Of a DNA stretch of 59,899 nucleotides, positions 7,865 through 15,342 are shown in pieces (positions within the stretch are counted from its first letter, which is position 1; the number at the start of each line of letters is the position of its first letter). The position numbers were made by a program, and so were the translations under genes. A model generated the notes under the pieces. The model saw only the letters and a list, made by a program, of their open reading frames with translations. It searched no databases and was not told the origin of the DNA. This DNA is from UBA9647 sp049522195. GTDB taxonomy: Bacteria > Bacteroidota > Ignavibacteria > UBA10030. The stretch lies in assembly GCA_049522195.1 (NCBI GenBank), contig JBEKOB010000014.1, positions 1 through 59,899 on the forward strand, read 5' to 3'.

Positions 7865-8677
7865 ATGCAAGACTTTCAACCGCAAATCCCTCTTGGTGCT
7901 ACAGGAATAATGATCTCAAGGCTCGGCTTCTCCGCGAGCTACCGGCCCGGAATCCGGTCCGTTCATCGCGCTATCGATGAAGGTATCAACTTCTTCTTCG
8001 GATTCGGGATTGATACACAACTCGCCCGGGGACTTCGTGAGGCGTTGAAAACCAGTCGCGAAAAGTATGTCCTCGCGACCGGTGCGTATAATCTCCTGAT
8101 CGGCTATCCGAATCTTCGCCGATCGCTGGAGAAACGACTCCGACAGTTCCGGACCGACTATATTGACGTTTTCCTGTTTCTCGGCGTGACTGACCCGAAG
8201 CAATTCCCCCGTAAGGCAATCGATGAAATGGTGCGGTTTCGCGAGGAAGGGAAGGTGCGTTCGATCGGGATGTCGTGCCACGACCGCAAGTATGTAGGGA
8301 AACTGGCGTCGGAGGGGACACTGGATGTCATGATGATGCGATATAATGCAGCCCATCGGGGTGCCGAAAAGGATATTTTTCCCTACCTTACAACTCATCG
8401 ACCCGGCATCGTAAGTTATACTGCCACGAGATGGACAGCCCTCATCCGCCGCCCCAAAGGGTGGCCGAAAGACGGACGTCTGCCGGACGCCAGTCTGTGC
8501 TACCGGTTTGTTCTATCAAATCCAAACGTACATGTCTGTCTCACTGCTCCTTCGAATGAGCAACAGCTTATCGAGAATCTCGCAGTCTTAAAGCAGGGGG
8601 CATTGGCTGACGATGAAATGCAATTCATGAAGCAGTTCGGTGACGCTGTCTACAACAGGCATCAGTGGTTTATGTGA
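7865..8677 (+). CDS. Aldo/keto reductase-fold protein lacking the catalytic tetrad
   Basis: A 270-residue protein that aligns by eye over the whole barrel with aldo/keto reductases: LGATGIMISRLGF at the start, LEKRLRQFRTDYIDVFLFLG, then KVRSIGMSCHD. All four catalytic residues of the family (Asp, Tyr, Lys, His) appear replaced. The Asp-Thr-x-x-x-Tyr segment reads GINFFFGFGIDTQ, the Lys strand reads VLATGAYNLL, and the His strand reads VFLFLGVTD. The fold may therefore serve a non-enzymatic or different catalytic role. A strong ribosome site (AAGGAGG) precedes the ATG. The stop falls about 50 bases before the radical SAM gene, so the two may be co-transcribed. Confidence 0.8.
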   Translation: MQDFQPQIPLGATGIMISRLGFSASYRPGIRSVHRAIDEGINFFFGFGIDTQLARGLREALKTSREKYVLATGAYNLLIGYPNLRRSLEKRLRQFRTDYIDVFLFLGVTDPKQFPRKAIDEMVRFREEGKVRSIGMSCHDRKYVGKLASEGTLDVMMMRYNAAHRGAEKDIFPYLTTHRPGIVSYTATRWTALIRRPKGWPKDGRLPDASLCYRFVLSNPNVHVCLTAPSNEQQLIENLAVLKQGALADDEMQFMKQFGDAVYNRHQWFM

Positions 8678-8727
8678 TTGCTCCTACCATGACCGCTCCG
8701 CAACCGCGAACCCGGTCCAGAGGCCCC

Positions 8728-10218
8728 ATGAAAATCCTCCTGGTCTACCCGAAATATCCGGACACGTTTTGGAGTTACCGGTACGCCCTCAGGTTCATTT
8801 CACGTAAGGCAAGCTTTCCTCCATTGGGCCTTCTGACGGTTGCATCGATGCTGCCCGGCAGCTGGGAGAAGAAGCTCGTTGACTGCAACGTCCGGTCGCT
8901 TAGCGAAAAGGACCTCCGTTGGGCCGACGCCGTCTTCATCAGCGGTATGTCTGCACAAAAAGAATCTGTCCGTGAAATCATCAGTCAATGCAAATCCTTT
9001 GGAAAGAAGATTGTAGCAGGAGGTCCGCTCTTCACCGCCCACGCTCATGAATATGGGGATGTCGACCATCTCGTGCTCAATGAGGCGGAAATCACGTTGC
9101 CGGAATTTCTGAGCGATTGGGAACATGGGACGCTGAGGCACTCGTACGTGACTGATCGATGGGCCGATATTACGCTGACGCCGATCCCGTCCTGGGATTT
9201 GATCAACCTCAAGCATTATGGATCGATGAACGTCCAGTACTCAAGAGGATGTCCGTACGATTGCGAGTTCTGCGACATCACGGTGCTCTACGGGCGCAAA
9301 CCGCGGACGAAGACGCAAGAACAGGTCTCGGCGGAGTTGGATGCTCTGTATGAAAGGGGCTGGAGGGGAGGAGTGTTTTTCGTCGATGACAACTTCATCG
9401 GAAACAAAGAAAAACTCCGGCGAGAAATATTGCCATCGATTATAGCATGGATGGAAAAACACAAGCATCCGTTCAATCTCAACACGGAGGCTTCCATCAA
9501 TCTTGCTGACGACGATGAGCTGATGCGATTGATGACGTTGGCCGGCTTCGATACCGTGTTCGTCGGAATTGAATCCCCGAATGAGGAGAGCTTGATCGAA
9601 TGCAGTAAAATCCCCAACAGGAACCGTGATCTTGTCGGCTCGGTGAAGAAAATGCAGAAGTCCGGGCTCGAAGTGCAAGGGGGTTTTATCGTGGGGTTTG
9701 ACCAGGACCCGTCGACGATCTTCGAGCGGCTGATTCGATTCATTCAGGAAACGAACATAGTGACTGCCATGGTGGGACTTCTGAATGCCCCGACGGGAAC
9801 CCGACTCTACAAAAGACTGTTGAGCGAAGGTCGCATACTCTCGACAATGTCGGGGAACAACACTGATTTCTCCATTAATTTTCTTCCTAAGATGAGTCTT
9901 GACACGCTGATGGAGGGGTATCACAAGGTTCTGCACCAAATCTACTCCCCCAAAGAGTACTACCAGCGTGTCAAACAATTCCTGAAGGATTTCAAGCCGA
10001 TCCAGAAGACATCATTCCGTTTTCAGGCCAACTACATCAGGGCTCTTGTAAAATCGGTGATTATCTTGGGAATCATTGGGAAGGAACGGCAATACTATTG
10101 GAGGCTTTTTTTCTGGTCACTGTTCACAAGGCCCAGATTGTTCCCACTCGCAATCACGTTCTCCATTTATGGCTTCCATTTTCGCAGAGTGTTCGAACAG
10201 TATGTCTCGCGAATGTAG
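8728..10218 (+). CDS. B12-binding-domain radical SAM protein (DUF4070 type)
   Basis: A 496-residue radical SAM enzyme with an N-terminal cobalamin-binding-like domain (about residues 1-150, opening MKILLVYPKYPD). The SAM domain has the Cx3Cx2C motif SRGCPYDCEFCD at Cys175, Cys179 and Cys182. The C-terminal part has the DUF4070 look, ending in aromatic and basic residues. Relatives include the hopanoid 2-methylase HpnP and magnesium-protoporphyrin cyclase BchE-type proteins, so a C-methylation or other radical chemistry on a lipid or tetrapyrrole-like substrate is possible. The substrate cannot be told from sequence. The ATG at 8728 is preferred to 8689 because it follows AGAGG and begins the conserved strand. 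Confidence 0.85.
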   Translation: MKILLVYPKYPDTFWSYRYALRFISRKASFPPLGLLTVASMLPGSWEKKLVDCNVRSLSEKDLRWADAVFISGMSAQKESVREIISQCKSFGKKIVAGGPLFTAHAHEYGDVDHLVLNEAEITLPEFLSDWEHGTLRHSYVTDRWADITLTPIPSWDLINLKHYGSMNVQYSRGCPYDCEFCDITVLYGRKPRTKTQEQVSAELDALYERGWRGGVFFVDDNFIGNKEKLRREILPSIIAWMEKHKHPFNLNTEASINLADDDELMRLMTLAGFDTVFVGIESPNEESLIECSKIPNRNRDLVGSVKKMQKSGLEVQGGFIVGFDQDPSTIFERLIRFIQETNIVTAMVGLLNAPTGTRLYKRLLSEGRILSTMSGNNTDFSINFLPKMSLDTLMEGYHKVLHQIYSPKEYYQRVKQFLKDFKPIQKTSFRFQANYIRALVKSVIILGIIGKERQYYWRLFFWSLFTRPRLFPLAITFSIYGFHFRRVFEQYVSRM

Positions 10219-10324
10219 GGAAGCGAAATCGTCGGTCGGCAGACCAGGTTCTCTCCTCTCGCATCGCACGCTGTTGGATGACTCGAAACGATAATCTCTC
10301 AATACGAATTTGTAGGGGTACTTG

Positions 10325-11356
10325 ATGACGCTTGTGCCGCAAATCGCCGCTGCTTGTTTAGCCGTTCTCTTTCTGATCCGGGCTCTCAATCTGATCCTGC
10401 TGTTGAGATGGTATCAGAAGCCAAAGCCGCCGGGCAAGGCTCTCGAAGTGGATGGGAGAAGAGTCTATCATACTCTGAAGGGCGAGGGCAATCCCACGGT
10501 CGTGATCGAAGCCGCGTTGGGGGCAGTTTCGCCCGAATGGTGGGTGATCCAGGATGAACTTGCAACGCATACCAGGGTACTGACCTACGACAGGGCAGGA
10601 TATGGATGGAGTGGGTCGGCTGACGAGCCTCGCACCGGCGCGGCCGTGGCGGCCGAGCTCAAAAGACTCATCGACGAGCTCAATATCAATGGCCCGCTGG
10701 TCCTGGTTGGACACTCGCTCGGCGGTTTGTTTGTGAACCACTTCGCCCGCCTCTTTCCTGAAATGGTTGGGGGAGTGGTTCTCATCGACCCGGTATCGTC
10801 CGACAACGACCGGTTCCGCAAGGAGCTTCCTCCCTCTGTGTTCCACAGGAGTGGCGTGGATAAGGGGCATGTGCTCAGGATGCTCCTGTGGTTCAACGGT
10901 TTTGGTGTCACAAGGCTGCTGAAGCGGCTAGTACTGAAGTCCTATTTATCAGAGGGTAATCTCCGTGTGCCTGCTGAGACGCTCAACATCCTTTGGCACC
11001 ACATGCTTTTGCCGGAGAATCCTCGGACAGGCTTGGCGGAATATCTGCAGCTGCAAAGACCCGTCTCCAACGTGATCCTCAGAACTGCCGATGGCTTTCC
11101 TCGGGTGCCTCTCAGAGTGATCACTCACTCTTCGGAAACGATGATTGATCAGATTGTCCACTACGGAGGGTTGAGCGCCGATGATGCCCGACGTGTGGAA
11201 TCGCTCTGGCAGGAGCTTATCAGGGGGCAGACAGAATTAGCTCCTGATTCCCAACTTGTTGTAGCTGCGAGGAGTGGCCATAATGTCCATCTGGACGAGC
11301 CAGAGCTTGTCGTGAAAACCATCATTGAAGTCGTTGAAAAGGTGCGACGTTCATAG
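10325..11356 (+). CDS. Membrane-anchored alpha/beta hydrolase
   Basis: A 343-residue alpha/beta-hydrolase. An N-terminal hydrophobic helix (about residues 5-25, QIAAACLAVLFLIRALNLIL) should anchor it in the membrane. The oxyanion-side strand is VVIEAALGAVSPEWW. The nucleophile elbow is GHSLGG with Ser131, and the His lies in ARSGHNVHLDEPELV near the end. The catalytic Asp is probably in the DP of VVLIDPVSSDND or later. The substrate is unknown; esterase, lipase or epoxide-type hydrolysis are all possible. The start is ATG 10325, just after GTAGGGGTAC. It stands between unrelated genes and I see no functional link to its neighbours. Confidence 0.85.
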   Translation: MTLVPQIAAACLAVLFLIRALNLILLLRWYQKPKPPGKALEVDGRRVYHTLKGEGNPTVVIEAALGAVSPEWWVIQDELATHTRVLTYDRAGYGWSGSADEPRTGAAVAAELKRLIDELNINGPLVLVGHSLGGLFVNHFARLFPEMVGGVVLIDPVSSDNDRFRKELPPSVFHRSGVDKGHVLRMLLWFNGFGVTRLLKRLVLKSYLSEGNLRVPAETLNILWHHMLLPENPRTGLAEYLQLQRPVSNVILRTADGFPRVPLRVITHSSETMIDQIVHYGGLSADDARRVESLWQELIRGQTELAPDSQLVVAARSGHNVHLDEPELVVKTIIEVVEKVRRS

Positions 11357-11499
11357 GCGTTTGACCTGATCTCTCCGCGGTTTGAGCCCAGGAGAGCGGC
11401 TCATAAATGCGAATACTCTTGAATATTATCAGAGAATTGGCATTCTTGAGAAAAATGCAGCACCTCTGCACACAACCGCTCACTGAACGAGGAGAAACC

Positions 11500-11859
11500 A
11501 TGGGCAACCGTCTTGAGGAGTTTCGGGAGTACCGCACACGCATGAATGATCGGATCTTCAAGATCGATCATCTGGGCATCAAGAGGTTTTTCAATCTGGA
11601 CACGACAGCGTACAATGACGGTGCGCTCGACGGGAAGACAAAGGAATTGCTTGGACTGGCAGCTTCGGCAGTGCTTCGATGCAACGATTGTATCGACTAC
11701 CATCTCCTGCAGTGTGTCGAGGCAGGCTGGAAAGACGAAGAGCTGTATGACGCTCTGAATGTCTCGTTGATTGTCGGTGGGAGCATCGTCATCCCACATT
11801 TGCGTCATGCTGTAGAGACGATCGATTTACTCAGGGCGGAAAAAGCGGGATCAGTGTGA
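11500..11859 (+). CDS. Carboxymuconolactone decarboxylase / AhpD-like protein
   Basis: A 119-residue all-helical protein of the CMD/AhpD family. The signature CNDCIDYHLLQCVEAG contains the CxxC and following His used by AhpD-type alkylhydroperoxidases as a thiol-disulfide centre. The rest, including LVIGGS-like SLIVGGSIVIPHLRHAV, is typical. Such small proteins act as trimers or hexamers in peroxide defence. The ATG at 11500 follows GAGGAGAAACC; an in-frame start at 11407 would add about 31 residues without a ribosome site. It precedes the VirK-like gene by 36 bases. Confidence 0.85.
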   Translation: MGNRLEEFREYRTRMNDRIFKIDHLGIKRFFNLDTTAYNDGALDGKTKELLGLAASAVLRCNDCIDYHLLQCVEAGWKDEELYDALNVSLIVGGSIVIPHLRHAVETIDLLRAEKAGSV

Positions 11860-11895
11860 GCCGCACTTCAGGAACAGGAATATGAGAAGGATGAT

Positions 11896-12366
11896 ATGAA
11901 GCGAGTACTACTTCTGGGTTTTATGTGCTCTGTAGGTCTGGTGAACGCTCTCGGCCAATCAAAGCTTCTCAAGAATTTTGATCAGTTGATGTTCGCGCTC
12001 AGGACTGGATCCGATGTGCGGGCTGTGATCTACTATTCACGATGCAAGCTCATCGTCGATAGCGTTGAGACAAAAGCTCCCGATGCGATAGGTGGAATGT
12101 CGTTTAGCACTTTTGAGTATTTCGCTGTCAATTCGGTCAGGAACCCGAAGGCATTTGTTACAACGTCCCAAGCGATGTTGATTTCGCATCCGAGACAGGG
12201 GCATGTCTACAACTATGTCAAGATAAAGATCTACGAAGACGATACCGTTGAAATCAATGCGAAGTACCTGAATCCTACGACCTATCAGGTCGTGATGGAC
12301 GAAACGTTCTACGGAAAGATCAGCTCGGGTGACGACGGAAATCCTGTCTGTCTGTTCGAGCGCTGA
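11896..12366 (+). CDS. VirK-family secreted protein
   Basis: A 156-residue protein with a short signal peptide (MKRVLLLGFMCSVGLVNALG). The mature part (LKNFDQLMFALRTGSDVRAVIYYSRCKL) resembles the VirK domain first seen next to Agrobacterium virulence genes. The function of the domain is unknown. The start at 11896 follows GAAGGATGAT. A strong hairpin follows its stop and separates it from the convergent response regulator gene. Confidence 0.7.
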   Translation: MKRVLLLGFMCSVGLVNALGQSKLLKNFDQLMFALRTGSDVRAVIYYSRCKLIVDSVETKAPDAIGGMSFSTFEYFAVNSVRNPKAFVTTSQAMLISHPRQGHVYNYVKIKIYEDDTVEINAKYLNPTTYQVVMDETFYGKISSGDDGNPVCLFER

Positions 12367-12431
12367 CGGGTCCGGTATTGTTGCGGTGGAGAGTGCCGGC
12401 AGTGGATGAACGAAGGGTGTGTCACAACAAG

Positions 12432-12475
12432 AAGGGGTGAGTTCGTGAGCATGAAGCTCAGAGAACTCACCCCTT
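12432..12475. terminator. Bidirectional terminator between convergent genes
   Basis: A perfect 13-base inverted repeat (AAGGGGTGAGTTC and GAACTCACCCCTT) around an 18-base loop, lying between the stops of the VirK-like gene (plus strand) and the response regulator (minus strand). The convergent placement supports a shared terminator. There are only short T or A runs at its flanks. Confidence 0.75.
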
Positions 12476-12493
12476 TGATTGTATTCTCGGATG

Positions 12494-13666
12494 TCAGGCT
12501 GCCAGCGCTTCGACTGCGACTTTGGTCAGCTCCTGAGGAGTGAACGGCTTGGGGATAAAATTGAACGCTCCAAGCTTCGTTGCCTCCACTGCAGTCTCGA
12601 TCGTGCCGTGTCCCGTTACCACGACCACCGGCAGGTCAGGATATTGAGTGCGAATCGACTTCAAGACTTCCATCCCGCTGCGTTTTGGCATCTTCAGGTC
12701 CAGAAGGACCAGATCATACGACTGAAGCTTCATTTTCTGCATCGCCGCATCGACATCAAATGCCTCTTCGACTGCACAGCTCTGTTTCGAGAGGATCTTC
12801 CTGACGCTGTGGCACACGATTGGTTCGTCGTCGACCACAAGCACAGAGTACTTCGCGTTCGCGTCGCGGCCATACAAGCCGGCGAGAGGAATATCCGATC
12901 GGGTGAGACAATTGATGTAGTCAGCTCCGGTAATCCTCTCAACCTCAGCCAGATTGAAGGGGAGATCGACATCAATGATGTCGTTGGAGAGTTGCCGCAC
13001 GCCCGTTGAGGCCTTTGCCCGAGCCTTTTCCTTCTTAAGGATTGGGCATTCGCCTGCACATTCTTTGCCATCAATGACGAGCTTCGTGCATGCGCGTTGG
13101 CCCAGGAAGCAATAGGCCTTCTTGGCCGACTTCTTGGGAAGAGGAACATCCGTGTGTGTCAGCGTCTCGACATATTCTCTTGATGTCTGCTTCGCAACTT
13201 CCCGGGCGTTGAAGGGCATGTCGATATCGATATTGCCATCCGCGAGTTCGTCTTCATCGGCGTCTGGTACCTGTTCCGCCTTCCTCTTTGCCTTGGTCAC
13301 TTTAACAGAGAGCGTGTTCTCAGTGACCTTGGTGAGCTCGTCCGGTGTGAACGGTTTTGGCAGATATGCCGTGGCTCCAAGCTTCGTTGCCTTAACCGCT
13401 GATTCAATTGACGCATATCCGGTGATCATAATGACCTCAAGCTCCGGATAATGGTCCCTGATAATCTGGAGCAGCTCCAATCCGCTTGTGCCTGGAATCA
13501 TCATATCTGTGATGACAAGGTCAAACGTCATCTCTTTGATTAATTTCACTGCATCGTCCACTGTGAGAGCCTGGGAAACTTCGTATCCCTTCCGTGAAAG
13601 AACCTTCTTGATGCTCTGACAGACATTCTCTTCATCATCAACTACGAGTATTTTCTGGGTGATCAT
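12494..13666 (-). CDS. Response regulator with two receiver domains and a central cysteine motif
   Basis: A 390-residue protein with a receiver at each end and no DNA-binding or enzymatic output domain. Receiver 1 (1-115) has the acidic pocket VVDDEE and Asp54 in ITDMMIP; receiver 2 (272-390) has VVDDEP and Asp323 in LLDLKMP. Both keep the KPF lysine. Between them lie two copies of a roughly 32-residue repeat (146-177 and 230-262, cores IDIDMPFN and IDVDLPFN, each ending in Thr/Arg-x-Asp-Val/Ile-Pro-Leu). The repeats flank a cysteine cluster at 186, 193, 203 and 207. The cluster could bind a metal or Fe-S centre. ATG at 13666 was chosen because it begins the first receiver strand; the 29-residue upstream extension is not conserved-looking. 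It follows the NtrC/kinase pair on the same strand. Confidence 0.88.
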   Translation of the reverse strand: MITQKILVVDDEENVCQSIKKVLSRKGYEVSQALTVDDAVKLIKEMTFDLVITDMMIPGTSGLELLQIIRDHYPELEVIMITGYASIESAVKATKLGATAYLPKPFTPDELTKVTENTLSVKVTKAKRKAEQVPDADEDELADGNIDIDMPFNAREVAKQTSREYVETLTHTDVPLPKKSAKKAYCFLGQRACTKLVIDGKECAGECPILKKEKARAKASTGVRQLSNDIIDVDLPFNLAEVERITGADYINCLTRSDIPLAGLYGRDANAKYSVLVVDDEPIVCHSVRKILSKQSCAVEEAFDVDAAMQKMKLQSYDLVLLDLKMPKRSGMEVLKSIRTQYPDLPVVVVTGHGTIETAVEATKLGAFNFIPKPFTPQELTKVAVEALAA

Positions 13667-13936
13667 TGTCGTTGCCTTTGTTGTTGTTGAACCATCGTGT
13701 GAATCGATTTCTGGGAGGAATGCAGCAAGCCGCGTGCCATCGACGATTGCCACAAATGCGAAGCCCTTAAGATCTTAAATGGCTTAGAGTTAGCAGGGAA
13801 GTGGAGGATGAAGGGATGTATTGATGCCGGAAGTGCTGAACCTGCGAAAAGTGGACCGAAGCGTCGAATTCATGCTGAAATGAAGGATTGTACCCTTCCA
13901 AAGGTGCGTAAATCCCATATACGGGTGCACAATCTG

Positions 13937-15337
13937 TTATGCGGTTGGAGTCTGTCTCTTGATGTGGTACTTCCGCATGAGCGCCTGGAAATTCGATCGC
14001 TGCATGTTGGCTTCACGCGCCGCGCGCGAAACGTTCCAGTTGTTTCGCACGAGCGATTCTTCAATGAAGAGCTTTTCGATTTCCTGAACGGAGGACTCAC
14101 GTATTTTTTTCTTCAACTCTTTGAGTTCGTCGCTTGTCTTTGGTATCATCGAGCGAAGAGAAGAATCCGTACGGTACAGGGCAGCTGAGATGTGGACCGG
14201 TTCGATTTCATCTCCTTCGACAAGAATCGACAGGCGTTCGACTGCGTGCTCGAGCTCCCGGACATTTCCCGGCCAGTGATAGTCCATAAGCAATTCCATC
14301 GCCTCGGCACGGACGTGCGGCACGGAGCGGTTCACCGAAGTGCAGTATTTCTTCAGAAAATGACCCACAAGCTCCGGGATATCTTCACGACGTTCCCTGA
14401 GAGGAGGGAGGCGGAGCGGGAAAACGTTGAGTCGATAGTAGAGATCTTCCCTGAATTTCCCTTCACTGACGAGCTGTTTGAGATTCTGGTTGGTCGCGAA
14501 AATGAGCCGAATATCAACCCTGCGTACAGTCGTACTCCCGACCGGGAAAAACTCTTTCTCCTGAAGAACGCGCAGCAGGCGCGCCTGTGTTTCGAGCGGG
14601 AGGTTCCCGATCTCGTCAAGGAATATTGTCCCTTGGTCGGCAACTTCGAAAACCCCGGCTCTATCAGCTGTTGCACCGGTGAATGAGCCCTTCACGTGAC
14701 CGAACAGCTCGCTCTCAAGCAGAGTGCTTGAAAGTGTCGAGATATCGATTGCGAAAAATTTCGCCGCCTTTCTCCTGCTGTGCTCGTGAATCGCCTTCGC
14801 GGTCAAATCCTTCCCCGTCCCGCTTTCGCCTATGATGAGTACTGTGCTGTCCGTCGGCCCGACCTTCTGAATCAGGCTATAGACCTCCTTCATGACGGGA
14901 GTTGTGCCGATCATTCCTTCGAATCCTCCTGCCTCTGCATATTCGAACTCGGGCTCCGACATCTTCAGGAGTTTTCTTCTCTCGAGGGCCCGCTCGAGAA
15001 CGGCGAGCAATTCACCCGCTGTGAACGGCTTTGGCAGATAATCGAATGCTCCAGACCTCATGGTTTCTACCGCTGAGGCAATCGTGGCGTATCCGGTAAT
15101 GATGACAACGACGGTCGTAGGATATTTCTCCTTGACCGCCTGCAACACCTGCAATCCTCCCATATCCATCATCTTCAGGTCCGTAAAGACCACGTCGAAG
15201 CTCTCGGATTCCATCATCGACAGCGCTTCGCGGCCGGAGGTGGCAATGACTGTAGAGTGGCCCGAACGGCGGAACACTTTTTCGCAGCTCTTGCAGATTA
15301 CAATTTCGTCATCAACAATCAGGATGTGCGCACTCAT
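13937..15337 (-). CDS. NtrC-family sigma-54-dependent response regulator
   Basis: A 466-residue bacterial enhancer-binding protein. The receiver domain (1-120) has Asp53 as phospho-acceptor. The AAA+ domain (about 140-375) has Walker A GESGTGKD at 170-177, the sigma-54 contact loop as GSFTGA at 217-222 (the usual form is GAFTGA), and Walker B TIFLDE at 237-242. A Fis-type helix-turn-helix ends the protein (NVSRAAREANMQRSNFQALM). It should activate sigma-54 promoters after phosphorylation by the adjacent histidine kinase, whose stop lies only 5 bases upstream. A perfect -24/-12 promoter before hypA makes hydrogenase maturation a likely target, in the manner of HoxA or HydG/ZraR-type regulators; this is inference. 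Confidence 0.95.
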   Translation of the reverse strand: MSAHILIVDDEIVICKSCEKVFRRSGHSTVIATSGREALSMMESESFDVVFTDLKMMDMGGLQVLQAVKEKYPTTVVVIITGYATIASAVETMRSGAFDYLPKPFTAGELLAVLERALERRKLLKMSEPEFEYAEAGGFEGMIGTTPVMKEVYSLIQKVGPTDSTVLIIGESGTGKDLTAKAIHEHSRRKAAKFFAIDISTLSSTLLESELFGHVKGSFTGATADRAGVFEVADQGTIFLDEIGNLPLETQARLLRVLQEKEFFPVGSTTVRRVDIRLIFATNQNLKQLVSEGKFREDLYYRLNVFPLRLPPLRERREDIPELVGHFLKKYCTSVNRSVPHVRAEAMELLMDYHWPGNVRELEHAVERLSILVEGDEIEPVHISAALYRTDSSLRSMIPKTSDELKELKKKIRESSVQEIEKLFIEESLVRNNWNVSRAAREANMQRSNFQALMRKYHIKRQTPTA

Positions 15338-15342
15338 ACCAT

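Noticed and set aside
11375..11405. Small hairpin (GAGCC with GGCTC) after the alpha/beta hydrolase
   Set aside because: Stem only five bases and no T-run; not convincing as a terminator.
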